Assembly (NCBI GenBank): GCA_947476465.1
Contig: CANJQN010000013.1
Coordinates: 1 to 64,000, forward strand
Source: Comamonadaceae bacterium
GTDB taxonomy: Bacteria; Pseudomonadota; Gammaproteobacteria; Burkholderiales; Burkholderiaceae_C
Direction: 5' to 3'
Length of the DNA: 64,000 nucleotides
The position numbers were made by a program, and so were the translations under genes. The notes beneath the pieces were generated by a model. The model searched no databases and was not told the origin of the DNA. It saw nothing but the letters and a program-made list of their open reading frames with translations. Each line of letters begins with the position of its first letter. Within the stretch, counting starts at the first letter, position 1. Positions 9,053-17,740 of this stretch are shown here, one piece after another.

Positions 9053-9813
9053 GACAAGGGCGCCTTCGAGAAGGTTTGCGCCCAGGGCGCCAGCGTGTCG
9101 TGCTCGGTCAGGTCGACCTGCAAGGGTGTCACCGCCACGCGGCCCTGCGCCGTGGCGTGGAAATCGGTGCCCGGTGCGCCATCTTTCGCGGCGCCCGCCG
9201 CACCGATCCAGTACATGGTGTCGCCCCGCGGGCTGGGTTGCGAGATCACTTTTTCAGCCGCGTGGCGGCGCCCGAGGCGGCAGACCTCGAACGCGCCAAG
9301 GCTGTCGGCCGGCCGGTTGGGAATGTTCACGTTCAGCAGGAAGGGCGCGGGCCGCTCGTGCAGCCGCTGCGCAATCAACTGGCGCACCAGCTCGCGGGCC
9401 TTGCCGGCGGCGGCGTCCAGGTGCGACCAGCCCTTTTCCACCTGCGAGAAGGCGACGGCCGGGATGCCGAAGAGGTAGCCCTCCATCGCCGCGCCCACCG
9501 TGCCGGAGTAGATGGTGTCATCGCCCATGTTGGCCCCGTTGTTGATGCCACTGAGCACCAGATCGGGGCGGTAATCGAGCAGGCCGGTGAGGGCGATATG
9601 CACGCAGTCGGCCGGCGTGCCATTGACATAGCGGAAACCATTGGCGCCCTGGTGCACGTACAGCGGCTGGTGCAGCGTCAGGGCATTGGACTTGGCACTG
9701 TTGTTGTGCTCGGGCGCCACCACCTCGACATCGCCCAGGTCTTTGATGGCTTCGTACAGCGCGACGAGCCCCGGCGCCTGGAAGCCATCGTCGTTTGAGA
9801 TCAGGATTTTCAT
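9049..9813 (-). CDS. surE: 5'-nucleotidase SurE
   Basis: Survival protein SurE, a metal-dependent 5'/3'-nucleotidase. The N-terminal MKILISNDDGFQAPG contains the metal-binding Asp pair, and SGINNGANMGDDTIYSGTVGAA is the characteristic second signature (SG-N-G-N). The start at ATG 9813 is set by the invariant MKILISNDDG; in-frame codons upstream are not part of the family. First gene of the surE-pcm-nlpD-rpoS operon, overlapping pcm by 4 nt. Length (254 residues) is normal. Confidence 0.95.
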   Translation of the reverse strand: MKILISNDDGFQAPGLVALYEAIKDLGDVEVVAPEHNNSAKSNALTLHQPLYVHQGANGFRYVNGTPADCVHIALTGLLDYRPDLVLSGINNGANMGDDTIYSGTVGAAMEGYLFGIPAVAFSQVEKGWSHLDAAAGKARELVRQLIAQRLHERPAPFLLNVNIPNRPADSLGAFEVCRLGRRHAAEKVISQPSPRGDTMYWIGAAGAAKDGAPGTDFHATAQGRVAVTPLQVDLTEHDTLAPWAQTFSKAPLS

Positions 9814-9922
9814 AGGGGAGAGCGAGTGCAGACCATTGTAGGCGGGCACCGACTCCGCCGAGACGGGGCACCCCTGCCGGTGCGCCTATCATCCGTCACG
9901 CAAATCACATTGGAGACCCCCT

Positions 9923-10909
9923 ATGCATGCTTGGCTGTGCGAAAGTCTGGTCGGCGCGGACGCGCTGCAGTGGCGGCAATTGCCGACACCGCAACCAGGC
10001 GCTGGCCAGGTGCTGCTGCAGGTGACGGCCGCAAGCCTGAACTTTCCCGACGTGCTCATCGTGCAGAACAAGTACCAGGCCAAGCCCGCCCTGCCCTTCG
10101 TGCCGGGCATGGAGTTCGCAGGCACCGTGTCCGCCGTCGGCGAAGGTGTGACGCATCTGTCCATCGGGCAACTGGTAGCCTGCATGAACATCACCGGCGG
10201 CTTCGCCACGCATGCCGTGGTGCCTGCCGAACGGTGCGTGCCGCTGCCAGCGGGCTTCGCGCACGAGCACGCGGCGGCCTTCATTGCGACGTACGGCACG
10301 AGCTACCACGCCCTGATCGACCGCGCCCGCCTGCAGCCCGGCGAAACCGTGCTGGTGCTGGGCGCCGCCGGCGGCGTGGGCAGCGCCGCCATCGAAATCG
10401 CCAAGGCGGCCGGTGCCCGAGTGATCGCCGCCGCGTCCACCGACGACAAGTGCGCGCTGTGCGCAACTCTGGGCGCCGACGACACCATCAACTACAGCCG
10501 CGACAAGTCCCCTGCCGCCTTTCGCGATGCGCTCAAGGCCGCCACCGGTGGCAAGGGCCCCGATGTCGTCTACGACCCGGTGGGCGGCGAACTCACGGAA
10601 TCGGCGTTCCGCTCCATCGCCTGGCGCGGCCGCTACCTGGTGGTCGGCTTTGCCGGCGGCACCATTGCCTCGCTGCCGCTGAACCTCCCACTGCTCAAGT
10701 GCGCGTCCGTGGTTGGCGTGCTGTGGGGAGAGTTCAGCCGCCGCGAACCCGCCGAGTCAGCCCGCCAGATGGCCGTGCTGACCGAGTGGTACGCGCAGGG
10801 CAAGATCAAGCCGCACATCGACCGCGTCATGCCCCTGGCCCAGTTAAAAGAGGCCTATGCCCTGATGGTCACGCGCAGCATCAAGGGAAAGCTGGTTCTG
10901 ACCGTTTGA
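9923..10909 (+). CDS. NADPH:quinone oxidoreductase family protein
   Basis: 328-residue medium-chain dehydrogenase/reductase of the quinone oxidoreductase branch. It has a GroES-like N-terminal domain (FVPGMEFAGTVSAVG) and a Rossmann domain with nucleotide loop LGAAGGVGSAAIEIAK. The structural and catalytic zinc ligands of true alcohol dehydrogenases are absent, as expected for QOR/zeta-crystallin types. It probably reduces quinones or activated alkenes with NADPH; the substrate cannot be predicted. Monocistronic, divergent from surE, and followed by tRNA-His. Confidence 0.85.
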   Translation: MHAWLCESLVGADALQWRQLPTPQPGAGQVLLQVTAASLNFPDVLIVQNKYQAKPALPFVPGMEFAGTVSAVGEGVTHLSIGQLVACMNITGGFATHAVVPAERCVPLPAGFAHEHAAAFIATYGTSYHALIDRARLQPGETVLVLGAAGGVGSAAIEIAKAAGARVIAAASTDDKCALCATLGADDTINYSRDKSPAAFRDALKAATGGKGPDVVYDPVGGELTESAFRSIAWRGRYLVVGFAGGTIASLPLNLPLLKCASVVGVLWGEFSRREPAESARQMAVLTEWYAQGKIKPHIDRVMPLAQLKEAYALMVTRSIKGKLVLTV

Positions 10910-10930
10910 AGCCTTGACGGGTGTGCAGGT

Positions 10931-10958
10931 TTGGAGGGGCGAAAACGCCAGTTATAAT
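10931..10958 (+). promoter_or_regulatory. Sigma-70 promoter of tRNA-His
   Basis: TTGGAG (10931-10936) and TATAAT (10953-10958) are separated by 16 nt and lie 12 nt before the tRNA 5' end, matching a vegetative promoter. Confidence 0.65.
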
Positions 10959-10970
10959 CGCGGCCTCAAC

Positions 10971-11047
10971 GGTGGCTGTAGCTCAGTTGGTAGAGTCCCA
11001 GATTGTGATTCTGGTCGTCGTGGGTTCGAGTCCCATCAGCCACCCCA
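10971..11047 (+). tRNA. tRNA-His (GTG)
   Basis: Cloverleaf with acceptor GTGGCTG/CAGCCAC, anticodon loop TTGTGAT (anticodon GTG), T-arm GGGTTCGAGTCCC and encoded CCA. The extra 5' G (position -1, at 10971) opposite C73 is diagnostic for tRNA-His. It stands at the left border of the accessory catabolic region. Confidence 0.95.
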
Positions 11048-11180
11048 TCCTCTTCTAGCGCTTTGTCAAATCATTGATTCGCAAAGCTCTCCAGTCAAAC
11101 CACCCCCTCGACCCGACAAACCGCCGCAGCGACATCCGCTCGTGGCCAGGCCATGTGAGCCACTGCCCAGTTGAAGAGCC

Positions 11181-11739
11181 TCATCCGGGCCGCTCAGGCC
11201 AGTGGAGCAACTCATTCGAAAGCTCTCCAACCTGGTTGCAGCCAAGCTGCGCCATAAAATGCCCGACCGCGTCCAGCACAGGCGGCAACGCTTCAATGGG
11301 TGAGATTGCGCCGTCCAGGTTGCGCCCCCCGTGGTTGGAAACGATCACGCCATCGGCGCCGCAGTGGGCCGCCCGCGTCGCGTCAGCCGGGTGCAGCACA
11401 CCTTTGACCAGCAATTTGTGCGGCCACACGCCGCGCAATGCGCGAAGGTCGTCCCAGTTCAAACCATCGTTGGGCACGGTGGAGCGGCCGACCGGGCCGG
11501 CAGTGAAACGCTGCTTGACTTGCGCGGGGTAGTTCTCAGAGCGGGGCATGTCGCCGCGCCGAGACGTCCGCCAGGACGCGCGGCTTGAAGCGGATACGCT
11601 CAAACACTTCCCGGTTGTGACGCAATGCCGACTCGTCCTCGGCGCCACGGTCAACAAACGCAAACAGCCCGCGCGGCAGTCTGGCAAGCGCCATCTGGCG
11701 CAAATCGTCGATGTTATGGCACTGCGAAAGCGACTTCAT
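11181..11739 (-). pseudogene. Decayed FMN-dependent lactate oxidase/dehydrogenase gene
   Basis: Remnant of an alpha-hydroxy-acid oxidase (LldD/lactate 2-monooxygenase family). The N-terminus (NIDDLRQMALARLPRGLFAF...RIRFKPRVLADVSAR) is read in one frame. The part from ENYPAQVKQRFTAGPVGRST to HCGADGVIVSNHGGRNLDG is in another frame, with roughly 110 residues missing between them, including most of the FMN barrel. After IEALPPVLDAVG the sequence jumps to MAQLGCNQVGELSNELL, which resembles the normal C-terminal end, so about 80 more residues are missing. The retained SNHGGRNLDG motif identifies the family. Two internal deletions plus a frameshift make it non-functional. Confidence 0.8.
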
Positions 11740-11779
11740 GTTGCTGTTGGCTGAGCCATTCGCGCGAACGCGGCACGGG

Positions 11780-12784
11780 TCAGTAGGTATCGAAGATGGC
11801 CTGAATCTGCGCGGGGTCGGAGGTCTGTGTCAACGCCATGCCCAGCAGGATCCTGGCCTTCTGAGGCGTGAGGTTGTCGGCCCGAAGGAAGCCGAGATCC
11901 CGGGTCTTCGCCGGCCCGAAGACGCGCCCAGAGCCACCCCGGGACGACAGGACCACAATCACGCCCTGATCGACTGCTTTTTTCATCGCGGCCGATTCCT
12001 GGGGCGATAGCAGCCCGGGCACGTAGGCGGCGCCGACAATGCCCCTGGCCCCCGCATTCACGAACGCGCGTACCGCCGTGCCGTCGCTGTCCGCATGAGA
12101 GTAGGCAATGTCCACGCGCGGAAACTCGGTCAGCTCGCGGATGTCGAACGGCGTGTCCGGCGCACATCGGCGCAATGGCCGCCGATAGAACACCACGCGG
12201 TCACCGTCAGCGTGCCCAAGCGCGCCGAAATCGGGGCTGCGAAAAGTCTGCAGTCGCGCGGTCGATGTCTTGGTCACGTCGCGCGCGGCGTTGATCTCGT
12301 CGTTCAGGCAGACCAGCACGCCCATGCCGCGGGCTTGGGGGCACGCTGCCACACGCACCGCGTTGTACATGTTAAGTGCGGCGTCGGTGGACACTGCGCT
12401 GGCGGGCCGCTGAGAGCCCGTGACGACCACCGGGATGTCGGTCTTGAGCGTCAGGTTGAGCGCGTAGGCCGTTTCCTCGATGGTTGCTGTCCCATGCAGG
12501 ATGGCGACTCCGGCCAGGTCGGGGACTTGCCGCACGAGGTCGTCGATCGTCAGCACCAGCTTGCGCCACTGCACGAAACCGAGCGCAGTCGAGGGCAGCT
12601 GGTCAAAATTGACGGGGATGACGTCGGCGACTGTCTTCGCGTGCGGGAACCGCTCCAGCATCTGCTGCGCGGTCATGCGGTTGCCGCTGGTGGTGTACTC
12701 GTACAGGTCGAGCTCGCCCACATGGCTGATCGAGGTGATGGTGCCGCCGGTGCTGATCAGGGCGACCTTGGTCTTCGCATTCAA
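11780..12784 (-). CDS. Asparaginase-family protein with altered second catalytic motif
   Basis: 334-residue protein of the type I/II L-asparaginase fold. First-motif Thr15 (STGGTI) and the Lys of NAARDVTKT are present. The second motif reads HGTATIEETAY (residues 97-107) where classical asparaginases have HGTDT: Thr99 is kept but the catalytic Asp is Ala100. The enzyme may hydrolyse a different amide or be a divergent paralog; asparagine hydrolysis should not be assumed. No signal peptide is visible, so it is probably cytoplasmic. It is divergent from the oxygenase block starting at 12952 and may belong to that pathway. Confidence 0.75.
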   Translation of the reverse strand: MNAKTKVALISTGGTITSISHVGELDLYEYTTSGNRMTAQQMLERFPHAKTVADVIPVNFDQLPSTALGFVQWRKLVLTIDDLVRQVPDLAGVAILHGTATIEETAYALNLTLKTDIPVVVTGSQRPASAVSTDAALNMYNAVRVAACPQARGMGVLVCLNDEINAARDVTKTSTARLQTFRSPDFGALGHADGDRVVFYRRPLRRCAPDTPFDIRELTEFPRVDIAYSHADSDGTAVRAFVNAGARGIVGAAYVPGLLSPQESAAMKKAVDQGVIVVLSSRGGSGRVFGPAKTRDLGFLRADNLTPQKARILLGMALTQTSDPAQIQAIFDTY

Positions 12785-12951
12785 AGTGACTCTCCATCGG
12801 ACTGGCGCAGGACCATGCTGAGTTGGCCGTTAGTGTGGCGCTTGATGCATAACCGCTGGTTAAGGTCGCATGACATTATTCGATATGACAAGCACTGCAT
12901 CTGACTTCTAGCATTCCGCACTGCAAGCCCGGCCCGCTAGGCACAACGAAA

Positions 12952-13848
12952 ATGGAGATGCGCCCCATGGATTTTCAGGTCAAGCCCTTAGCAAGCGCCC
13001 TAGGGGCCGAGGTCATCGGACTCGACATGTCAAAGCCCGTGGACGATGAAACCCAGGCCCGGCTCAGGCAGGCGTGGCTGCAGCATCTGGTGCTGCTGTT
13101 TCGGGGCCAGAAGCTCTCGCCGCAGAACCTCATCGCCTTCAGCCGCAGGTTCGCGACACCGCACACACACGAGAACTACGAAGCGGAACTGCGGCACCCC
13201 GAGCACCCGGAAATTCTCCTCGTCAAGGCTAGGGAGGTGGCCGGTCGCAACACCCGATTCGGCGAGCAGTGGCATTCGGACATGTCGTTCACGACCCGCC
13301 CGGCCCTGGCGTCGGTCCTTTACGCGCGCCGCATGCCACCGGTGGGTGGCGACACGTGTTGGGCGAACATGTACCTTGCCTACGAGACGTTGTCACCGCC
13401 ATTGCGGCGCTTCCTCGACGGCCTGGAGGTGGTGCACGATCTGAACCATGGCACGACGCACCAGAGTCGGCCCTTGGATCTGATGGCCGCGAGCCGCAAG
13501 CGCAATCCCGCAGTAAGGCAGCCAGCGGTCCGCGTGCATCCAGAAACGGGGCGCAAGGCCCTCTTCGTCAGCGAGTGGGCTTGTCCGCAGTTCGTCGGCA
13601 TGACCCGAGAGGAGAGCCAACCCATCCTCGAGATGTTGTTTCGGCATTCGACTCAACCCCAGTTCCAGTTTCGCCAGATGTGGCGCCCAGATGATCTGCT
13701 GATCTGGGACAACCGCTGTACCGTCCATCTTGCGCTGGGCGATTACACTGACTTCAGCCAGCGCGAGTTGCTGCGCACGTCCCTGATCGGTGAGCCTAGC
13801 GGCCAAGTGCTCACCCGTGCCGAGTACGCGGGCGCGTACGACGAATGA
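12952..13848 (+). CDS. TauD/TfdA-family 2-oxoglutarate dioxygenase
   Basis: 298-residue Fe(II)/2-oxoglutarate-dependent dioxygenase. Iron ligands are His108 and Asp110 in EQWHSDMSF and the distal His in DNRCTVHLALGDY; the 2OG-binding Arg lies in QRELLRTSL. Family members oxidise taurine, phenoxyacetates, betaine-type compounds and other small organic acids; the substrate here is unknown. First gene of an apparent five-gene operon with a second oxygenase (start 13859), a PanE-like reductase, an SDR and a Bug protein. The start could be ATG 12952 or ATG 12967, the latter with GGAG ten bases upstream. Confidence 0.87.
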   Translation: MEMRPMDFQVKPLASALGAEVIGLDMSKPVDDETQARLRQAWLQHLVLLFRGQKLSPQNLIAFSRRFATPHTHENYEAELRHPEHPEILLVKAREVAGRNTRFGEQWHSDMSFTTRPALASVLYARRMPPVGGDTCWANMYLAYETLSPPLRRFLDGLEVVHDLNHGTTHQSRPLDLMAASRKRNPAVRQPAVRVHPETGRKALFVSEWACPQFVGMTREESQPILEMLFRHSTQPQFQFRQMWRPDDLLIWDNRCTVHLALGDYTDFSQRELLRTSLIGEPSGQVLTRAEYAGAYDE

Positions 13849-13858
13849 GGTGCGCGAC

Positions 13859-14872
13859 ATGAGTGCCACGCTGCGGTCCAAGGTCGTCCCAGAAGTCCGA
13901 TTCGACGGCGAGATGCCCGCCTTGGACGTTGGGCCGTGGATGCGAGGGGAAGCGGGCGCACTGGAGCCGTTGGCAGCGCAATTGCGACGCGTTTGCGAGG
14001 AGGTTGGATTTTTCTCCGTCGCCAATCACGGCGTGTCGCAAGACCTGATCGACCGCGCCTTTGCAGCCAGTAGGCGATTCCATTCGCTGCCACTGGCGCG
14101 GAAGATGGAAGTTGCGCTCAATTCGGACAACGTCGGGTACATGCCGGTGAACGCCAGCATGCAGCGGCATTCCAAGGTCGAGACGGCGCGAAAGCCAAAT
14201 TACAACGCCTCTTTTTTCTGCAAGATCGACCGGGGCGCGGACGATCCTGCGGTGAATGCGAAAGTCCCCTTCATGGGAATGAACCAGTGGCCACGCGCCC
14301 TTCCCGGGTTCCGCGAAGACGTCATGGCCTACCAGAACGCGGTGCGCGCGCTGGGCCAGAAAATGCTGCCCGTCGTGGCGCGCGCGCTGGATCTGCCGGC
14401 CGACTTCTTCGCATCCTACTTTGATCCACCGCAGCTTTCACTGCGAATGCTGCATTACCCCATTCGGGATGAGTCTGAGCCTGACCAGTTCGGCACGGGT
14501 GCCCACACCGATGCCGGCTTCCTGACCTATCTGATGCAAAACGGCGTCAGCGGGCTGCAGGTGCGGCGTACCGACGGCACCTGGTTCGATGCGCCGGTCA
14601 TGCCGGGCAAGTTTGTGGTTAATACGGGGGACATGCTGCGTCGCTGGACAAACGACCGCTTTTTGTCGACGCCGCACCGGGTTCTCAACGTGTCGGGCGT
14701 AGAGCGCTACTCCATTGCACTCTTTTTTGACACCAACCTGGACCAGGTGATGACCTGCCTGCCAACCTGCCAGGGCCCGGACAACCCTCCCAAGCACGAG
14801 CCCATCACCTACCGTAGCTACCTCACGGAATTTCTCAATGCCAACTACTTCAACCGAGCCAAGACCGCCTAA
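13859..14872 (+). CDS. Isopenicillin-N-synthase-like 2OG/Fe(II) oxygenase
   Basis: 337-residue non-heme iron oxygenase with the DIOX_N region (about 20-130: GFFSVANHGV) and the 2OG-FeII_Oxy domain. Iron ligands are His216 and Asp218 (GAHTDAGFL) and His273 (STPHRVLN); Arg283-x-Ser285 (ERYSIALFF) is the co-substrate-binding pair. The ATG at 13859, 11 nt after the previous gene, begins the family-like sequence. Known relatives act in purine, gibberellin and antibiotic metabolism or in catabolism, so the reaction cannot be named. Pairing two different 2OG oxygenases in one operon suggests successive oxidations of one substrate. Confidence 0.87.
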   Translation: MSATLRSKVVPEVRFDGEMPALDVGPWMRGEAGALEPLAAQLRRVCEEVGFFSVANHGVSQDLIDRAFAASRRFHSLPLARKMEVALNSDNVGYMPVNASMQRHSKVETARKPNYNASFFCKIDRGADDPAVNAKVPFMGMNQWPRALPGFREDVMAYQNAVRALGQKMLPVVARALDLPADFFASYFDPPQLSLRMLHYPIRDESEPDQFGTGAHTDAGFLTYLMQNGVSGLQVRRTDGTWFDAPVMPGKFVVNTGDMLRRWTNDRFLSTPHRVLNVSGVERYSIALFFDTNLDQVMTCLPTCQGPDNPPKHEPITYRSYLTEFLNANYFNRAKTA

Positions 14873-15899
14873 CGGCCCGCAGCCCGTACTGGTGTGGGGC
14901 GGCGGCGCCATCGGCGGTACTTTGGCGGCTTGGTGGGCGCGCGCGGGCGTGCCGGTCCTGATGGTTGATATTGAGCCCGATCACGTCGAGGTGTGCCGCA
15001 CATCCGGGCTGCGCATCGAGGGGCCGGTGGATCAGTTCACTCAAATCATCCCCTGCGTGACACCGCAAGAACTTGCCGCGATGCCGCACCGACGCCACGC
15101 GCAAGTGGTCCTGGCTGTCAAGGCGCTGGCCACGCAGGCGGCCGTACAAAGCCTTCTACCCTACCTGGCCGATGACGGTGCGGTGTTGTCAGCGCAGAAC
15201 GGACTGAACGAAGTGATGATTTCAGCGATGGTGGGCGCCCATCGCACACTGGGCTGCTTCGTCAACTTCGCGGCGGATTGGGTCGAGCCCGGCCGGATCC
15301 TCTTCGGCAGCCGTGGAACGCTGGTCGTGGGCGAATTGGATGGCTCTGTTCGATCCCGAACACGCCTCATGCACGAACTTCTCCAGGTTTTTGATGCAAA
15401 CGCTCAGTTGTCCACCAACGTATGGGGGCATCTCTGGGGCAAGTTGGGTTACTTGTCCATGGTGTACGCAACCGCTCTGAACAACGATTCGATGCTGGCC
15501 AATTTCGAGGATCCCGCGCTCCGCAATACGTTCATCCGTCTGGCCCGCGAGACCGTGGCGGTGGCCCGTGCCCAAGGGGTAGAGCCGCTTGGTTTTTCCG
15601 GTTTCGAGCCGCAGGCGTTCGCGGCAGACGCACCGGAGACGGCGGCGCTCGCCTCCTTGGCCGCGCTGTGCGATTTCCGACGCGCGAGCGCAAAGACGCA
15701 CTCCGGAATCTGGCGCGACCTCGCGGTTCGCCGGCGCCGTACGGAGGTGGACTCCCAGATCGCACTTGTGGCGCAGATGGGCGCCGCGGCCGGTGTAAAC
15801 ACGCCCTTGCTTCGGCGCCTGACTGAGCTGATTCATGACATCGAGGAGGGCCGGCGCGTGCAGTCGGTCGACACCTTCCAGGCGCTGGCGGTGGCATGA
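14838..15899 (+). CDS. Ketopantoate reductase (PanE/ApbA)-family protein
   Basis: 353-residue NAD(P)-dependent reductase with an N-terminal Rossmann loop (VLVWGGGAIGGTLAAWWARAG), the family pattern LAVKALATQAAVQSL and an ApbA C-terminal domain with Lys in GKLGYLSMVYATALNN. True PanE makes pantoate, but paralogs in catabolic operons reduce or oxidise other 2-oxo/2-hydroxy acids; context favours a catabolic role. Its start lies 35 nt inside the previous gene, suggesting translational coupling, and its stop overlaps the next gene as ATGA. Confidence 0.8.
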   Translation: MPTTSTEPRPPNGPQPVLVWGGGAIGGTLAAWWARAGVPVLMVDIEPDHVEVCRTSGLRIEGPVDQFTQIIPCVTPQELAAMPHRRHAQVVLAVKALATQAAVQSLLPYLADDGAVLSAQNGLNEVMISAMVGAHRTLGCFVNFAADWVEPGRILFGSRGTLVVGELDGSVRSRTRLMHELLQVFDANAQLSTNVWGHLWGKLGYLSMVYATALNNDSMLANFEDPALRNTFIRLARETVAVARAQGVEPLGFSGFEPQAFAADAPETAALASLAALCDFRRASAKTHSGIWRDLAVRRRRTEVDSQIALVAQMGAAAGVNTPLLRRLTELIHDIEEGRRVQSVDTFQALAVA

Positions 15900-16654
15900 G
15901 CACCCAATACGACTTCAAGGGCCGGGCAGCGCTGGTCACCGGTGCGGCCCAGGGAATCGGGCGCGCGATCGCGTTGGGGCTGATGCGAGGCGGCGCCCGG
16001 GTACACGTGGCGGACATCAACTTCGAGGGCTTGGACCAGATCGCCGAGGCGGGTGCCGTGCCACATCACCTTGACATTGGCGATCGCTCGGCGTGCCACC
16101 TGACTGTTTCCAAGATCGTCGATGCCGAGGGAAAAATAGACATCTTGGTCAATGCCGCCGGCGGCTCGCTGGGAAAGGGGCGTGGTCCGGTGGAGGACGT
16201 GACCGAGGCCGAGTGGCACGCCATCTTCGACGCGAACCTCAACGGCGCATTCTGGCTGTGCCAAGCCGTCGCTCCCCACATGAAGAAGGCCACCTATGGC
16301 CGAATCGTCAACATTGCCTCCGGCGCGGGTCTGCGGCCCGCCCTGAATGGCGTTCAGGCCTACACTGCGTCCAAGCATGCACTGGTGGGGATGACCAAGC
16401 AGATGTCCTTCGAACTCGCCCAGTACGGCATCACCTCCAACGCCGTGGCGCCGGGCATTGTCCTGTCTGGTCCCTGGGCGCGCTACCAATGGGAAAGCTA
16501 TGGCGCCGAAGGTCAGCAGAGGGTTCTGGACTCACTGCACACCCGGCGCCTGGGCGAAGCCGAGGACATTGCCCATGCCGTGATGTTCTTCGCAGCAGAC
16601 GACAGTCGATGGATCACAGGGCAGATTCTTTCCGCCGACGGTGGCCGCTCCTGA
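15896..16654 (+). CDS. SDR-family NAD(P)-dependent oxidoreductase
   Basis: 252-residue classical short-chain dehydrogenase. It has cofactor loop TGAAQGIG, Asp in VADINFEG (suggesting NAD preference), the NAAG motif, catalytic Ser in NIASGAG and Tyr-Lys in YTASKHAL, ending WITGQILSADGG. It probably interconverts a hydroxyl and a keto group of the operon's substrate. The start overlaps the preceding stop by 4 nt; a Bug transport protein gene follows after 56 nt. Confidence 0.88.
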   Translation: MSTQYDFKGRAALVTGAAQGIGRAIALGLMRGGARVHVADINFEGLDQIAEAGAVPHHLDIGDRSACHLTVSKIVDAEGKIDILVNAAGGSLGKGRGPVEDVTEAEWHAIFDANLNGAFWLCQAVAPHMKKATYGRIVNIASGAGLRPALNGVQAYTASKHALVGMTKQMSFELAQYGITSNAVAPGIVLSGPWARYQWESYGAEGQQRVLDSLHTRRLGEAEDIAHAVMFFAADDSRWITGQILSADGGRS

Positions 16655-16710
16655 GGCGCAGGCCCCCACATCATCCATCCCCCGCAGAACTCTTCCAAAG
16701 GCAAACCACG

Positions 16711-17718
16711 ATGAAATCGTCTAACCGCTTTCCCTCGCGCCGCAACATCCTGGGTCTCGGCCTTGGCACCGGCCTGGCGGGCTGGGGCTCTTGCGCACTC
16801 GCGCAGCAGGAGTCGCCCGTTGCCTACCCAAGCAAGCCGATCAAATTTGTCATCCCATTCGCTGCCGGCGGGGGTACCGACATCCTGGGCAGGCAGGTGG
16901 CGCGCGCGATCGAACCGATCCTGGGCAAGCCCGTCATCATCGACAACCGGCCCGGCGCGGGAGGCGGAATTGGCAGTGCCCTGGTCGCCAAGGCGGAGCC
17001 GGACGGCTACACCATGGTCCTGGGGACCACCGCGACCCATGCCATGAACGAGTTCCTCTACGGCAAACTGCCCTACGACCCGCAGAAAGACTTCACACCC
17101 GTCACGCTGCTGATCAAGATCACCAACGTGCTGACAGTGCCCATCAACTCGCCTATCAAGACCTTCCAGGACTTGGTGCGGATTGCCAAGGAGCAGCCCG
17201 GCAAGCTCAGCTACGGCATCGTGGCGATCGGAAGCTCGTCCCATCTGGCCAGTGAAAAGATGAAGATCGACGCAGGGATCAACGTGGTTGGCGTGCCGTA
17301 CAACAGCCAGGTCACAGGGATGACGGACCTCATCTCCGGCCGCCTCGACTTCATGTTCGACTCGGTTGGCAACTCGCGCCCCCACCTTCAAGCGGGCAAG
17401 CTACGCGCCATCGGCGTGTCGGCGCTGGAGCGGTCGTCGTTCTTCCCCGAAGTGCCCACCATCGCGGAGCAGGGTCTGCCTGGATTCTCCGCACCGGGAT
17501 GGGTGGGGCTCTTCGCGCCGGCCAACACCCACCCAGTCATCGTCAACAAGGTCGCGGCCGCCATCGCACAGGCGTACAAGTCCAGCAAGAACATCGAGGA
17601 CTTCAAGGCCGCCGGGTTCGAGCTGGACGTGATGGAGCCCCGAGAGTACGCGGCGTTTGTCGCAGCCGAGCGCATCAAATGGGGGCAGGTGATCAAGTCG
17701 GCCGGGATCAAGCTTTAG
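16711..17718 (+). CDS. Bug/TctC-family solute-binding protein 1
   Basis: 335-residue periplasmic binding protein of the tripartite tricarboxylate transporter (Bug) family. The ATG at 16711 begins a signal sequence with a twin-Arg-like SRRNILGLG and AQQ cleavage region. The mature part shows family landmarks YPSKPIKFVIPFAAGGGTD, DNRPGAGGGIG and KAEPDGYTM. Bug proteins bind small carboxylates and similar anions. No TctA/TctB membrane partners are nearby, as is common for the large orphan Bug sets in Burkholderiales. Last gene of the oxygenase operon; it probably captures that operon's substrate or signals its presence. Confidence 0.9.
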   Translation: MKSSNRFPSRRNILGLGLGTGLAGWGSCALAQQESPVAYPSKPIKFVIPFAAGGGTDILGRQVARAIEPILGKPVIIDNRPGAGGGIGSALVAKAEPDGYTMVLGTTATHAMNEFLYGKLPYDPQKDFTPVTLLIKITNVLTVPINSPIKTFQDLVRIAKEQPGKLSYGIVAIGSSSHLASEKMKIDAGINVVGVPYNSQVTGMTDLISGRLDFMFDSVGNSRPHLQAGKLRAIGVSALERSSFFPEVPTIAEQGLPGFSAPGWVGLFAPANTHPVIVNKVAAAIAQAYKSSKNIEDFKAAGFELDVMEPREYAAFVAAERIKWGQVIKSAGIKL

Positions 17719-17740
17719 TAAGCGCTGCCAGCGCTCAGCC

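Noticed and set aside
10971..11047. tRNA-His as an attachment site for an integrative element
   Set aside because: No second copy of the tRNA 3' end and no integrase were found by eye within the window.
16093..16710. Upstream in-frame extension of the first Bug protein
   Set aside because: It overlaps the SDR gene in another frame; the signal peptide starts at 16711.
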